Part shown: in pieces, positions 11,216 through 23,947 of the stretch
Numbering within the stretch: position 1 is the first letter of the stretch
Layout: each line of letters begins with the position of its first letter
Source of the DNA: Pleurodeles waltl
Taxonomy: Eukaryota > Chordata > Amphibia > Caudata > Salamandridae
Reading direction: 5' to 3'
DNA length: 64,000 nt
Assembly: GCF_031143425.1 (NCBI RefSeq)
Contig: NC_090451.1
Location: 348,758,339-348,822,338 of the forward strand
The notes under the pieces: model-generated
The model's input: only the letters and a program-made list of their open reading frames with translations
Databases searched by the model: none
What the model was told of the DNA's origin: nothing
Program-made: the position numbers and the translations under genes

Positions 11216-14007
11216 TCAATTATATAACTTTCACAGACAATACCATAACAACAATATAGACCTCATGTTTGCACTGCTACCAAACAAAACACAACCTGCA
11301 GTGAACTCTTAAATACAGTAAAAGAGAAAACAGGCAACTACTCATCCATTAAAATAGTTATAGATGTCTAATTTACAAAGCTACACACAATAGCAAAAGT
11401 GTATCCAAATACCCAAATACAATGACATTCTTTTCATTACAACTTCGCTATCTAGCCCCACCTAATAAAATTTTCTCTAGGTTTGAAATACTCAACCAAT
11501 AACACCTTCCATTTTCAAAAGTGGAAGGTTGTTGTGCCATATAAAGAAATAACTGGACTCTACAACTTACTAATAGAATTTACCTTTTACAGAGACAATG
11601 AAAACAAATTACCTCCTCAGATATTTTGAAGACAACTGTGTTTGCTTATTGTTCCAATCAGGACATAGATATCAAGTCAGGTTCTACACAGAAATGTGGA
11701 ACTGTTACTACTGTACCCTCATAAAAGAATACAAAACAAACAATGCAACAGAATGGTGGGGCAACTCATTTGAGCTGCCATAGAAAGACATTACCTTACA
11801 ATATGCCAGTTAATTGAAATCCTACAAAAGCAACACAGTCACCAAGACCAAACAATTAAACAGTCCCTTTCCCAAACCTTAAAATCTAAGCTATCCAAAC
11901 AAATCCAATATATTAATAATATTGTAAGCAGTGAAGTTGCCTACATGTACATTTACTCCCTTCACTATCTAAACTCAATAGCTCACACCCTACTTTGAAA
12001 GAAAAATACTTACTATTCTACAGTAAACAACACTAGTCAAAAACAAACCAGTCTCTAAAACAATCCTTTGTAAAGTCATAAAAGAATGATTTTAAAATTA
12101 CTGAACATTTGTTTATTTATATTCATTAGCTAAAAAATGCAAATAAAGTTGACTCACATAAATGATGATGCAAAACAGCAAACATCTCAAAACGAAAATT
12201 CCTAACCTTTCCTGAATTTTTAATCCATAGAAACAGTAAATTGAGAATACAAATCTTGTTAAAAACATACACATTACGTACATAATGAATTAAAATAAAA
12301 GAATAAAACACTACTTAAACTATTTATAAAAACTTTGGGCCCGATTCACAAAGGTCAAATCACACTTTTTACAAAGTTTACTATTTTTTTGTAATTCACA
12401 AATTACAAGTGTAATTTTACTAATAGTGATTTTACGACGGTGGGGACTCCGCACTTCTGGCGGAAGCTCTACACATAAAAACATAGGCCTGTCCTCTGTT
12501 TGATATCCAGAGTTATAACTGTGATTCTGAGTTGGGCCATAATAAAGTAAGTATCATCATGGCCTCGCATTTCATGCATTAAAAATCTATTCTGAACCTT
12601 TCACTGTCCCTGATCCAAGCTCATAGTATAAATGCCAAGGTGCAATTCTACAGCTAAACCATGATGAAGAGAATGACTCTGCAAATGTTTCCTATTCCAC
12701 TCAAAGAACTTCCTTTGCCTGCTGTTGAGTAAGGACCTTTACGGGCTGTCTATTCTGTTTCCACACTGGCCTAATCTCAGCACTCAACCCAATCCTGCAG
12801 TTTGAGAGAGGACTTTCTTTGTGCATGTGTGGGTGTTACTTCATGACTATCTGGATTTCTGCTACACGTTGGTGTTCATAAGTTCTGGATGATGTAGGAA
12901 TGTGTCCAAGGATATCTGATGGGGTTGAAGGTTTCACTTGGGCATTTGAATGTGTTTATACTTCTAAGGTGTATCATGAAGATTGTTATTCTGATAGTGT
13001 GCCTGGGTGTCTAATAGGGTGCCTGGGTTTCTGAAGTCCTACCTGAGTTTTTGACAGTTGGCTTGGATACTTGAGATCATGCCCAGTTTTCTGAATATGT
13101 TTGGGTGTCCTGATGATGTGTTTGTTGTATGTGTCTGGAATCTATAATTGGTGCATGTGGGTGTCCGCTGTGCATAACTCACTGCTGATGTTGTCACACA
13201 GGGAAATTTTAGTCTTTCATCCTATAACCTGACATCTAAATCTGGCCATTTTAGAAGAGATAACTTGGGCAGATATTGAACCTATCATGTTTTTTGTGAT
13301 TACTGGAGAGCTTAGAAACAAGATCAATACGGAAAGCAAGACATATAAAAGAAACTGTAACAGAACCCCTAACAAGATGAGCACATCACTGGGGGAGACA
13401 GGCACCCACCAGTATGTTGAGCCATAGAAATATGAGACTTGACATCTAATCTTGGATTTATTACATCACCTAAATATGTGAGAAATAAACTGTTAATTAT
13501 AAGTCTGGCCAGGGCCTATGACAAAGTTAAATTTTCAACGGAAGGTAGTCCCTTGGTCTTGCCACCAGCATTGCTGCCCCCCAGATGTGATGTAATCAGC
13601 TAGTTGGAATCTGTATAACCATGAGACATGACTTTTATTCTCAACCACCCAATTTGGCTAAATGTGTTCCTCTTGGGCAATCACTAATTCATTGCTTTTC
13701 TCTCTTTCTTTTGACACAATTGGGAGTATTTAGAATCTAAAGGTTGCTAGTGTTAGTAAACACACTGGATATTATTTAGAGTGGAGGACAGTGGCCATTC
13801 ACTGTTCACCAACATGTAGCATGCACCACTCACCGGGTTGCATTCTTTTGCCAAATCTGTTATTTCTTTTTAGACTTACTCTTTTCCTCTCTTTCCACCC
13901 CTTTTCATTTCTTTTTACATCACTTCTTTCAACTTCACGTTTTTGCATGTTTGTTATCCCTTGGGTCAAAGACATTGAGGCTGTCTCAGCTCTCCACCAG
14001 AAATACA
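11216..14007. other. No gene recognised
   Basis: AT-rich sequence. At 12337 it contains GGGCCCGATTCACAAAGG, which resembles one end of a Harbinger-like MITE but has no matching partner that I could find. At 12830-13180 there is a degenerate run of short units around GTGCCTGGGTGTCT/GTTTCTGA. No supported gene. Confidence 0.45.
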
Positions 14008-14760
14008 GGCCCTGATTTAAGCCAAAGTGGTGCAGCTCTGTGCTGCGCCAAAAATAGCAGTGCCGCGCTGTGTCACTTTTGAAACTCATGGATGCACCGT
14101 ATTGACAGAAATAGGGCGCAGCCCTGCGTTTTCCCCTGCACCGATGCTAAATTAGGCTGCCTGCGCAATGCAGTCATCCTTGCGCCATAGTGCAAGGGTG
14201 ACTGTGTTGAGGGGATAGATTGTTTATGAGCAGGAAGGTGTCCTTTCTGCACATAATCTATTATGGCGATTTAGCACTTCTATGTGTGCTGCAAAATGCA
14301 GCACACTTAGAAGTACCAAAGCGTCATTTTGGAATGATTGTTTATGCACAGGAAGAGACACCTTCCTGTACATAAACAATCATCCATGGCATTTTGTTTC
14401 TTCTATGTGTGCTGCAGAATGCAGTACATGTAGAAAACGCAAAAAAACAGGGGGGAATAAAAGCATTCCTCCTCGTTTTGTCAAGCGAACGCCACCCCTG
14501 GTGTGGCATTATTTTTTGGCTCTGCCTCAGGTTTACGACAACTCGTAAATCTGAGGCAGCATCAAAAGCAATGGGTGTTGCAGTGGAATGCCCACTGCAA
14601 CACCCATTGCATGCCCCTCTGACACAGAAAACTGCGTCGGAGGGGTCCATATTCACAAAGAGGCGTAACGCCACAAAAAGTGTAAATATGGATCAGTGGT
14701 TGCGCCACCGGAATGTCACGAAAGTGGCACTAGGGCCTGCTAATTCTGCCCCATGGTGTC
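14008..14760. mobile_element. MITE-like, hairpin-rich repeat block
   Basis: Starts GGCCCTGATTTAAGCC, a MITE-like terminus, and is built of self-complementary pieces. One unit is present twice, near 14210-14310 and 14330-14430, each holding GATTGTTTATG...AGGAAG and CTTCTATGTGTGCTGCA-AATGCAG. A strong hairpin lies at 14571-14608 (GGGTGTTGCAGTGG...CCACTGCAACACCC), and another at 14647-14694 (TCCATATT...AATATGGA). Exact right end and target duplication are not resolved. Confidence 0.55.
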
Positions 14761-15922
14761 TTTTACATCATTGCAACATAATGCCAATTTCTGGATTATG
14801 ATTGGAATATATTGGCATAAAATGGAAATACTTTGGCACATGATGTTAGTCTTACAGTGCAAAATCAATCCATGCCTTTATTCACCACTTCAACTTACCA
14901 TTTATACCATCTTTTGCCACATGTACGCAAGTAATACATCAGAACCTATAAAACATCACACATCCAAACAAGTAGCAAAACAAATATTCACAAATCACTA
15001 CTAATCCACTCAGTAGTACACGTAAATTCAAATCAGAGCTTGCTAGTACCCAAGGGACCATGCTTATTTTGTATGTGATGTAAGAATATATAATGTTGAA
15101 AAAGGATGCTGTTTCACTTTGTGATTTTGCTCACTTTTTGTTTTGCTGGAAGAACAGACATCTTGATCATCCAAGTTAGGGATGTAGACTGCTTTGGGTC
15201 TTAAAAAACAGATGCTCACATCCCACTACTAATGGGCGAAAGACTAACTAAAAAGACCGATCATTTCTACCCAAACCATCTAACGCCAGGCAACTACTAC
15301 TCAAACAAACAAAGAGGCAAGAGAATGTAATATGCAATTCAATGCTAGGAGCAATGCCACCTGAGCAGATGTTAATGAGTCAGGTTGTACCACCTGTCCA
15401 CATGTCCCACTACCCCGACAGTAGATTATCTCTTTTGAGGGTTCTTTGTGCGTGCAGCAGTGGATGAAAAGGGGCAATTCTTAAAGGATATTCACCTTCA
15501 TTATTTCAGATAGCTGGGGGATTAGTGATGCAAGTTCCTGTTTATTTTCCATTGATATTTGGAGGTCTAAAGCCATTCCTTACCCCTCTTCAACAGAGGG
15601 CTGTTTAGGAGTTCAGGAGGTGGGTTAGGGGGAGAATTAGCAGAGACAAAATGACCCAACAAGGAGTCTCGGGCATGGTGCGTTATGGGGAAGTGGGGTT
15701 CAATGTGACTGTTACTCCATCAATGAAGTAGGAAAACATGATACTGAAGCCTTCATGTGTTTGAGACAACAGTATTTTCCTTTCCTATCCCAAAGGCAAA
15801 CAAGACACACTCTACACTCTTCAATGACTCATCTATTGAGGAATTGCTGATTTCTATATTCTTTTTCTAAATATATTGTGATGGCAATGCTGACCAACAA
15901 ATATGTAAAGTGAGAAAGAAAT
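14761..15922. other. No gene recognised
   Basis: Ordinary AT-moderate sequence up to the AAA target duplicated by Harbinger copy 2. No supported feature. Confidence 0.5.
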
Positions 15923-15925
15923 AAA

Positions 15926-16200
15926 GATCCTCATTACAATCTTGGCGGTAAATCCAGCTTACCGCTGTGCTGACGGCCGTCAAGATACCGTGGCCGCAGT
16001 GGAAATCCACTACAGGTATTATGACCCACATCTCGTAATCCGCACAAAACAGTCCGCCACACCAAAGGCCAGTGATAACCTGGCGATAGCAAAACCTCCA
16101 CCGTCACGTCAATAGGAATACGCCCACACTATCACGACCCATGAATCAACGCGGCGGTCATTCAACTGCGGTAATTCATTGGCGGTACACACCGCTGCGC
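15926..16200 (+). repeat. MYB-side terminus of Harbinger copy 2
   Basis: Terminal inverted repeat followed by about 270 bp dense in GGCGG/CCGCC boxes, including TTGGCGGTAAATCC at 15943 and the family-conserved AACGCGGCGGTCATTCAACT at 16148. These are the likely binding sites for the Myb/SANT proteins and transposase (inference from other Harbinger systems). Confidence 0.75.
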
Positions 16201-16505
16201 TCAAAATACACACACATTTACAAAACACAACCACATTGGACAATTCGAAATACACACACCTGATACACATACACACACCACACACTCACACCACTATAAA
16301 ACACACACCCATATTACCCACAACCCCTTACAGCAAATGTGTTTGGAACAAGCAGAGAGAGAGGGAATAGCAAACAGAACACCAGCATACACAGGCACAC
16401 AACACCATCACTTATACAACATCCACGCACCTCAAAGAACACACACCAACACAACACATCACACAGCACAACAAACATCACCTCACACATCACCCACACC
16501 ACATT

Positions 16506-18299
16506 ATGGCACCTCAAAGACACCCAGGTTTTCTGAGGAGGAGCTCAGGGTCATGGTGGAGGAAATCATCCGGGTAGAGCCACTGCTATTCGGATCACAG
16601 GTGCAGCAGACATCCATTGCTAGGAAGATGGAGCTATGGCGGAGAATTGTCGACAGGGTCAACGCAGTGGGACAGCATCCAAGAACACAGGATGACATCA
16701 GGAAGAGGTGGAACGACCTACGGGGAAAGGTACGTTCCTTGGTATCCAGACACAGGTAGCCATACAGAGGACTGGCGGTGGACCCCCACCTCCTCCCCCA
16801 CAACCAACAACATGGGAGGAGCAAGTCTTGGCGATCATGCATCCTGAGGGCCTCGCAGGAGTAGCAGGAGGACTGGACTCTGGTAAGGCAAATATTTACT
16901 ATTATACCCCCCAGTGTACCTGCATGCCATCACAAACTCCTATCCCTACCCTCACACCCATCACCCCAACACCCTCACAGATACCCCACTATCACAACCA
17001 CCACATCCCAATACCAAGCCCTGCATGTAACAGCAATGCATGGACAACCATTACAGACCTGCATGGACACCCATCACCAAAGCATGTCCAGTAGAGAGAC
17101 TCACCGAGGCCACAAAATCACCAATCACATAAGGTCAAAGACAATAATGCAAGCACAGGAGTAGAGGGTAACTCACCCATTGCACAAGATGGCACACACA
17201 GATAAAATAACAATGCATTTACACTCCAACAGGACCCCTACCCAACGTCACCGGACAGGAGGTTCCAGACATATCCAGTCCCACCACAGAAGAGGCCCAC
17301 AGTGACGACAGCAGCTCTGCACACCTGGATCAAGATGACCAGCCCGGCCCGTCAGGGACCTCTGGACAGTCGGCTCCCCTGCCACAGTCACAAACCACCA
17401 CTGAACCTCCCCCCTCAGGAAACACGGGCCCATGCTACTGTCCCCAGGACACAACAATCAGCAGTGTGTCCACCACTACAGGGACCCCAGGCAAACCCAC
17501 TAACCCAAGACAATAAGGGACCTGGGGTCCGTGGCAGTGGGCACACGGTTCAGGGGACAGAGGTACAGGATAACAGGTAAGCTGGGAGGACTGTTGTGCG
17601 ACAGGGGGAGGACAGGCCCAGGAACCCAGTCTCCACGAGGCACTCTCCAATATCATGGGAGCATACCACCATTCCCAGGAGACCATGGGCGCGGTACAAG
17701 CCAAGTTTCAGGACACCCAGCGGCTGCAGCAGGAACAGTGCCTGGGGATCAGAGAGGACTTGAAGTCCATTAACACCAGCCTGGTCACCATTGCAGGGGT
17801 GCTGGCAGACATGGCCAACACCATGAGGGACACAGTGGCACACCAACAGGCCCCTGACACTAGCCTGAACGATGAACAGCCCTACACCTCCGCCGGCGCT
17901 AGTAGACAGGAGGTCCCGCCACAGGACCAACAGGCCACCAGCACCCCACCCCCTGCAGAAGGAGAACCACCCCGCAAACGGTCCCTGCGATCCAGGCACA
18001 AGATAGAGAATATTGCCAAGACCCCTGCCAGGAAACAAGACTCTCCTGATTGTCACCGTTCTGTCCCACTATGTCACCATGACAACCTTGAACTGCCATT
18101 ACTTCACTTCCTATGCCCCCTTGGACAATGCACCTGTGATACCAATAGACTGGACTCCACCATGGACATTCCTCCACCATCAGCCCAGCCCATTGCACAG
18201 CCCCCTCCACTTATTAGCACAGAAATAAACACGCTTGAATCACAAATCAATCTGGAGTCAGTCTGTACTTTCACAAATGTGTTATTGCAACCTCTCTGA
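16506..18299 (+). pseudogene. MYB: Harbinger Myb/SANT-like protein (copy 2)
   Basis: Exon 1 (16506-16882) starts MAPQRHP and encodes the Myb/SANT-like domain (EEELRVMVEEIIRVEPLLFG, then IRKRWNDLRGKVRS). Exon 2 (17233 onward) follows the acceptor TCCAACAG. It encodes an acidic/Ser-rich linker (DDSSSAHLDQDDQPGPSG), the helical block YHHSQETMGAVQAKFQDTQR and the basic tail PPRKRSLRSRHKIENIAKTP. Damage: a one-base loss near 16755 after the SANT domain, TAA at 17579 where other copies have GAA, a further one-base loss near 17620, and loss of the normal stop (CAA at 18036-18038), which extends the frame to 18299. AATAAA at 18224-18229 is a plausible poly(A) signal. The gene converges on the transposase. 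Confidence 0.8.
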
Positions 18300-18390
18300 A
18301 AAATAGCAATGTCTATGTTCATTTTCACATACCAATGTTCGACAGTTGTTGGACAGCAGTAAACACAGCAGAAGGCAGAAAGTGGATATT

Positions 18391-19181
18391 TCTGCCCTTG
18401 TCCTGGAATTCCTCACTGGGGTCAGTAGCCATGACAAGTTGGGGTAACCAGAGTCCCCTGCAAATATTGAGGGGTATCTGTAAGACACACACCAACCCTT
18501 AGTGACTCTCCCATACCCAGACACCTATTGAAACTGTGTGGGGACCTTGGGCTCACTGATAAGACACACACGGTGCCTCTGGAGTTGGCCCATCACATTA
18601 GGGATGCTGCTATTCCTTAAAATGTAAGCGTCATGCACTGAGGCAGGATACTTGGCATTCACATGGGAGATGTACTGGTCTGCCAAACACACCATCTGCA
18701 CATTCATGGAATGGTAACTTTTGCAGTTTCTGTACACCTGTTCATTCCTGCGGGGAGGGACAAATAACACATGTGTACCATCAATGGCACCAATGATGTT
18801 GGGGATATGTCCCAGGGCATAGAAGTCACCTTTCACTGTGGGCAAATCCTCCACCTGGGGGAAACGATGTAGCTGCGCATTAGTTTCACCAGGGCAGACA
18901 ACACTCTGGACAACACGTTAGAGAACATTGGCTGTGACATCCCTGATGGCCACTGTTGTTTGAAAGGACCCACTGGCCAGGAAATGGAGTACTGACAGGA
19001 CCTGCACTATAGGGGGGATTCCTGTGGGATGGCGGATAGCTGACATCAGGTCTGGCTCCAACTGGGCACACAGTTCATGGACTGTGGCACGATCAAGTCT
19101 GTAGGTGATAATGATGTGTCTTTCTTCCATTGTCGACATGTCCAGCAGGGGTCTGTACACCGGAGGATGACGCCATCTCAT
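18391..19181 (-). pseudogene. Harbinger transposase (copy 2), truncated
   Basis: Exon 1 (about 19181-18557; the frame is open further upstream) contains MRWRHPPVYRPL, the helix-turn-helix-like region LASGSFQTTVA and the first catalytic Asp in IGAIDGTHV. A 99-bp intron (18556-18458, GTGAGC...TTTGCAG) sits at the same codon as in copies 1 and 4. Exon 2 retains [15 protein letters not shown] and then diverges at about 18391, so the catalytic Glu and the whole C-terminal third are gone. A frame disruption lies near 18860-18930, where GMSQP...MRSYI of copy 4 is lost. Not functional. Confidence 0.85.
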
Positions 19182-19481
19182 CAGCTGCCCCAGCGGACGT
19201 GCCCTATGGAGGAAAAGGGTGAGCAGAGGGTCATACACCACATAGGTTTCACAAGGGTGTTTAGAACAATTGTGATGTAAACGGTGTGTGGCGCTGTCTG
19301 TCCGTATTTCTGCACAAAAGTGATGTAACACAGTTAGTTGGCCTGCCATGTGGCCCCCTGAAATGGCGGCTGCCTGACCTGTAAGGAGGGACAAAGGGAA
19401 ATGAGGTAACTGCGCTGGCGTTGTGCAGCGTCGCGGTAGGTGAACGAAGACCACGGTGCAATTCAGCATTGGTTATCATTG

Positions 19482-19648
19482 GCCCCTATGGGTTCCAGGA
19501 GCCAATGACGATGTACGCTGGCGGTGACGGTACGCACTGCTGTGGACGTGACCGCCATTTTCTATCTGTTCACTCACTTGATACCTGACCTTCAACAGGA
19601 GAGGACCTACACTGCAAGTGCTGCTGTGACCTGAGTCTGGAAGCGACA
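19482..19648. promoter_or_regulatory. Divergent transposase/SANT2 promoter region, copy 2
   Basis: The short space between the oppositely transcribed transposase and SANT2 genes holds clustered GGCGGT/ACCGCC boxes (19518-19556: CTGGCGGTGACGGTACGC then GTGACCGCCATTTT). These resemble the subterminal boxes. The arrangement is conserved in copies 3 and 4. A role in autoregulation is inference. Confidence 0.5.
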
Positions 19649-22322
19649 ATGACTACAGTGTCTGGGGAAAGGGCCCCTGACTTCACCGTGGAGGAGTTGG
19701 ACAACCTGGTGGCTGGGGTCCTCCCCCAGTACACACTACTCTACGGTCCTCCAGACAAACAGGTGAGTACACTGTGAGCATGATGGATGGGACATGAATG
19801 TATGGAGTGGCGTGGATGGAAGATACGGGGATGGGCAGAGGCCAGCATCTGAGGATGGTCAGTGTATGTGTAAAATCCATCCTTACTTCAATTTTCCTCT
19901 AGGTCAGCGCCCACCAGAAGAAGGGTATTTGGCATGCCATTGCCAAGGAAGTGCAGACCCTGGGGGTCTACAATAGACGGAGCACCCACTGCCGCAAAAG
20001 ATGGGAGGACCTGCGCCGCTGGACCAAGAAGACGGCAGAGGCCCAGCTGGGGATGGCCTCCCAACGTGGAAGGGGTGCCCGTCGCACCATGACCCCCCAG
20101 ATGTACCGGATTCTGGTGGTGGCATATCCTGAGTTGGATGGGTGCTTGAGGGCATCACAGCAGCCACAAGGGGGTGAGTACAGTCTCATTCAGCTGACTC
20201 TGCACACTTAATGAGGTGTCTGGGTGGGTCCATTGTTAGACAGGCTCTGTGGCACTCCAACCCCAAAAGTGGTAGTGGCCATCTACACCTAGTCAGGCTC
20301 CTGTGGGTTTCAGGTGTGCATTAAATGGGTCTAGGCACGGTCCCCCATGGGCATGTGATTTTCCCCTGAACTGTTAGTGCATGGCCTACTGCATAGGGCT
20401 GCTCCCTGTGTTTTGTGTCCGCCAACAGTGGTGTTGTTGCAGGCATTGACCATGTGTCTCTTCTGTCTTTCCTCCCATTTTTGTTTTGTCACCCTGTCCT
20501 TCTGTGCATTAGCATCATCTGGCGGAAGAGCATTGGCACCGGAGCAGGAGGGAGCTGCAACCCACATGGCCCTGGAGGGTGAATTTACGGAGTCTGAAGG
20601 CACCAGTGGGACGGAGGGTGAGGGGAGCTCCACGACGGGGAGAGGAGGAGACACCAGCAACAGCGACTCCTCCTCTGATGGGAGCTCCCTTGTGGAGGCG
20701 GGCACCTCTGTGCCCACCGCAACAACAGGTACAGCTGCCACCCCCCTACCAGCACCGCCCTCCCAGCAGCCCCTCAACGTGTTTCCGTGCCCACTCACCC
20801 AGGAGGGTGGGCATCTCCTTCGCCCCAGGCACCTAAGGGCCTGCCCCAGTCAGCCCTGCTGCCCTGAGTGAGGGGGCTATTGACCTCCTGAGGTCCCTCA
20901 CTGTTGGGCAATCAACCATTTTGAAAGCCATCCAGGGTGTCAAGAGGCATTTGCAGCAAACAAATGCATACCTGGAGGGCATTCATTCTGGCGTGGCAGC
21001 CCAACAGAGAGCATTTCAGGCTCTGGCCTCCCCACTGATGGCAGCCATTGTCCCTGTGTCCAGCCTCCCCTCTACCTCATCCTATCCCAAGCACACCATC
21101 AGACCAGCATGCGCACTCATCAACACACAAGAGTGGACATATCAAACATAAATACCACACATCCCACAGGCACTCACACAACCACCATACCCATGCAGAC
21201 ACACCAACATCCACTGCCTCCACTGTGTCCCCCTCCTCCACGTCCTCTTCCTCTCTCCCAGTCTCGTCTCCTCTCACACCTGCATGCACTACATCCTCAG
21301 CCACTACCTCCATCACCAGCACGCCCATCACTACACACCGCTCACGTGCAATCACCACCCCCACTACCATGCATACGTCCCCTGTGTTCTCTCCCAGTGT
21401 GTCTGTGAGCCCTCCTCCCAAATTATACAAACACTGGCACACACTAACTCAACAGCCATCCACCTCACAACAGCCTCCAGCCCATGCACCTTCACCCAAA
21501 TCCAGCAGATGTACACCTCCTACAACCACTACCTCTTCTTCCCATTCCCAAACCCCCTCCATCTTCCCGTCCCAGTGTGTCTAAAATACTTTTCCTGGCT
21601 AACATTGACCTCTTCCCTATACCTCCCCCTGTCCTTTCCCTAGGGCCAGGATGTCCAGATCCCAGTCCAGCACCTCAGCCACGAAATCGTCGAGCACTGT
21701 GGTCTCTGCAAGTACAGGAAAATTGCAGGCGGCACACATCAGGGCTGCCAGTGTGCCACCTAGTGAGGCCAAGGATCACCCTATTCCGCCACCTGCCAAG
21801 GTGAAGAAGGTGCCCACATGCCGTAGGGGAAAGCCGCACCAACCACCCAGCAAGGCCTCCTCCAAGACAAAAGAGGACAGTGCCAAGGTCCCAGCAGCGA
21901 CTTCCAAGGTGGGGAAGGGACACAAGGCTAAAGGGAAGTCATCTCAGGGCACGGAGCCTCCGGGTGAGGGACTGGTGTCACCCCTTCTGCAAGACAGAAC
22001 AGCAACCTGTACGGTAGTGGCCACCGCCACAACCACCGCCACCTTCACCACCACCTGCATGTCTGCTACCTCTGCTACAATCCCCAGCATAATCCCCAGT
22101 GGGCAGCCGTCCGAGGCTACAGGAGACGTCCTGCTGTCTCCCTCCATAGGTCCTGACACATGCATCACCGGCAGCATCTCCACCACAGACACTGCCGCAC
22201 CCAGCGCCACCTGCCCCGTCACGTGCTCAGACAGTGCCACCACAGCCGAGATAAACATCATCCCCAGTGTGCAGTCGTACGAGGCTGCAGAAGACGTCCT
22301 GGACCATGCACACACTACATGA
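19649..22322 (+). pseudogene. SANT2: second Harbinger Myb/SANT-like protein (copy 2)
   Basis: Three exons with consensus junctions. Exon 1 is 19649-19762 (start MTTVSGERAPDFTVEELDNL, donor CAG/GTGAGT). Exon 2 is 19903-20173 (VSAHQKKGIWHAIAKEV, HCRKRWEDLRRWTKKTAEAQ). Exon 3 is 20513-22322 (starting ASSGG). Exons 1 and 2 have exactly the same lengths (114 and 271 nt) as in copies 3 and 4. Together they form a Myb/SANT-like domain. Exon 3 encodes an acidic Ser/Thr-rich linker, the helical block AIDLLRSLTVGQSTILKAIQ, a His/Ser/Thr/Pro-rich region and a Lys-rich tail (KVKKVPTCRRGKPHQPPS). Frameshifts near 20780 and 21100-21650 disrupt exon 3. Its C-terminal sequence agrees with copy 4, not copy 3, so there are two SANT2 subfamilies. 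Confidence 0.8.
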
Positions 22323-22504
22323 GGCACCACAACCAGCACTGGCAGTACCAGCAGTTGGCAGGCAAAGTCGCCGCAGGGTGGAGTGTTTCTCTGCCCCCAT
22401 GGAGTATCATGCTACCTGTTCCCAGAAAATCTTGTGGCTCTGACACCCAGTTGAGGGAATGGGAACTGCCACACACCATGTGCAGCTCTCTGGCCACCAT
22501 GACC

Positions 22505-22915
22505 CCTCCAGAACCAGTGGAGAGATGCATCCACTACCCCAGTCCTTGGCAGGGTGAAGCACTCTGGGCACTAAGCCCCCTCCAGAACCAGTGGAGAAAG
22601 ACATCCACTACCCCAGTGCTTGGCAGGATCCTTGGCAGGATAAAGCACTCTGGGCTCTAAGCCCCCTCCAGAACAGTGGAGAAAGACATCCACTACCCCA
22701 GTACTTGGCAGGATGAAGCACTCTGGGCACTAAGCCCCCTCTCTAGAACCAGTGGAGAAAGACTTCCACTACCCCAGTCCTTGGAAGGATGAAGCACTCT
22801 GGGCACTAAGCTCCCTCTAGAACCAGTGGAGAAAGACATCCACTACCCCAGTCCTTGGCAGGATGAAACTTTCTGGGCACTAAGCCCCCTCCAGAACCAG
22901 TGGAACATGTCAACC
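22505..22915. repeat. Tandem repeat, about 74-bp unit (copy 2)
   Basis: Five to six imperfect units beginning GAACCAGTGGAGAAAGACAT and containing CCCAGTCCTTGGCAGG. Starts at 22511 and 22585 give a 74-bp spacing; one unit carries an extra 12 bp. The same array, inverted, occurs in copy 4 at 49670-49870, so it belongs to the element. Confidence 0.85.
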
Positions 22916-23090
22916 ACTTGAGGGACTGTGGCCTTGCACTCCCCAGGTGCAAGCAGTGGGCAAACCACCCACTTGAGAGACTGTGGCTTTGCACTCCCCA
23001 GGACCAAGCAGTGGGCAAACCACCCACTTGAGAGACTTGAGAGACTGTGGCATTGCCCTCCCCAGGAGCAAGCAGTGGGCATGGAAACCC
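22915..23090. repeat. Tandem repeat, about 64-bp family (copy 2)
   Basis: Two to three units of ACTTGAGAGACTGTGGC and CCCCAGG-CAAGCAGTGGGC. The reverse complement matches the 64-bp arrays of copies 3 (28548-28930) and 4 (49446-49690). Confidence 0.8.
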
Positions 23091-23759
23091 CTCGTGGAGC
23101 AGTGGCATCATCCGATCATCCGGCTGAGGTGCCCCCCCTCCCCTTCCACCTGAGGTGCCTTTTTTTTCGAACTGATGGCCCAGCAGTGTTCTCTCCGTTT
23201 TGAGTCAGGTGTCATGTATGGGCTTCACCCATGCATTTTGGGACCACTGGTCCACGGGCATTGAATGAAACACTTTCCGGACTTGTGTAGTTGCTGTACA
23301 TATTTGTATATATGGATCTCTTACAGACATGTTGCCCTATCTGGCTTTTCGATCATTACACTCATTACCATCATTTCATTTGGTCCTTGCGTTTTTCCAG
23401 AGGGTTACGGGGTGTATATGTAATGTTTTTGCATGTATTTGTGTGCATGGTGTTCTGGGTGAGGGTGGGCGTGTTGTGTGTGTGTGTCACTCTCTTTTTC
23501 CTCCCCCCTCCCTGTGTAGTAGGTGTAGTACCCACCGTGGGTGTCGCCGCCGTCTTTGATGTTCCTGGTAGAAGAGGAGGTAAACCAACATTGGTAACAC
23601 CTGAAGTTCGGGCTCCATGGCATCCTAGTTCCTCGTTGGGTGTTGAGAGGTGAGTGGTTTCTGTTCCAAAGACTGTTTCCGCTGTGCTTTTGATGGCGTT
23701 GGTACTGCCCCGGAAAAGCTGGCGGATTGGTGCCTTGTAATACAGTGGGCAGCACATTG

Positions 23760-23944
23760 TCTTGCGCCTGTCTGTTGGCGGTTACCGCTGCGGTGTTTGT
23801 TTCTACCACCTTGGCGGTCGGTGTGTTAAAGTGGCTGTCTGTGTTGGCGGTTTCCGCATGGCCGTGATTCAATTTTTTTTCTGCCGGCCTGTTGGCGGTA
23901 TTACCGCTGCTTTAACACCGACCACTAGGGTTGTAATGAGGGCC
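23760..23944 (-). repeat. SANT2-side terminus of Harbinger copy 2
   Basis: Subterminal GGCGG/ACCGCC cluster, including CCTGTTGGCGGTATTACCGC, ending in CTAGGGTTGTAATGAGGGCC. On the reverse strand it closely matches the left end of copy 4 (48568-48650). Confidence 0.85.
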
Positions 23945-23947
23945 AAA

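Larger units (their letters stand above)
15926..23944. mobile_element. PIF/Harbinger three-gene element, copy 2 (8,019 bp)
   Basis: A complete but decayed element. The left end (GATCCTCATTACAATCTTGG) and the right end (reverse complement GGCCCTCATTACAACCCTAG) are inverted repeats, flanked by AAA at 15923-15925 and 23945-23947. Gene order is MYB (plus), transposase (minus), SANT2 (plus), minisatellites, terminus, which is the mirror image of copies 3 and 4. All three genes are damaged: MYB has a stop, frameshifts and a lost stop codon; the transposase lacks its catalytic Glu region; SANT2 has frameshifts. It cannot encode its own mobility but keeps both termini. Confidence 0.9.

Noticed and set aside
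12337..12560. A second Harbinger-like MITE starting GGGCCCGATTCACAAAGG
   Set aside because: No matching inverted end or target duplication could be found, so it is mentioned only as a possible fragment.
17571..17586. AACAGGTAAGC in copy 2 MYB as a splice donor joining the two frames
   Set aside because: The other copies have CAGGGAAGC or diverged sequence there, so the GT is a copy-specific change that produces a stop rather than a conserved donor.
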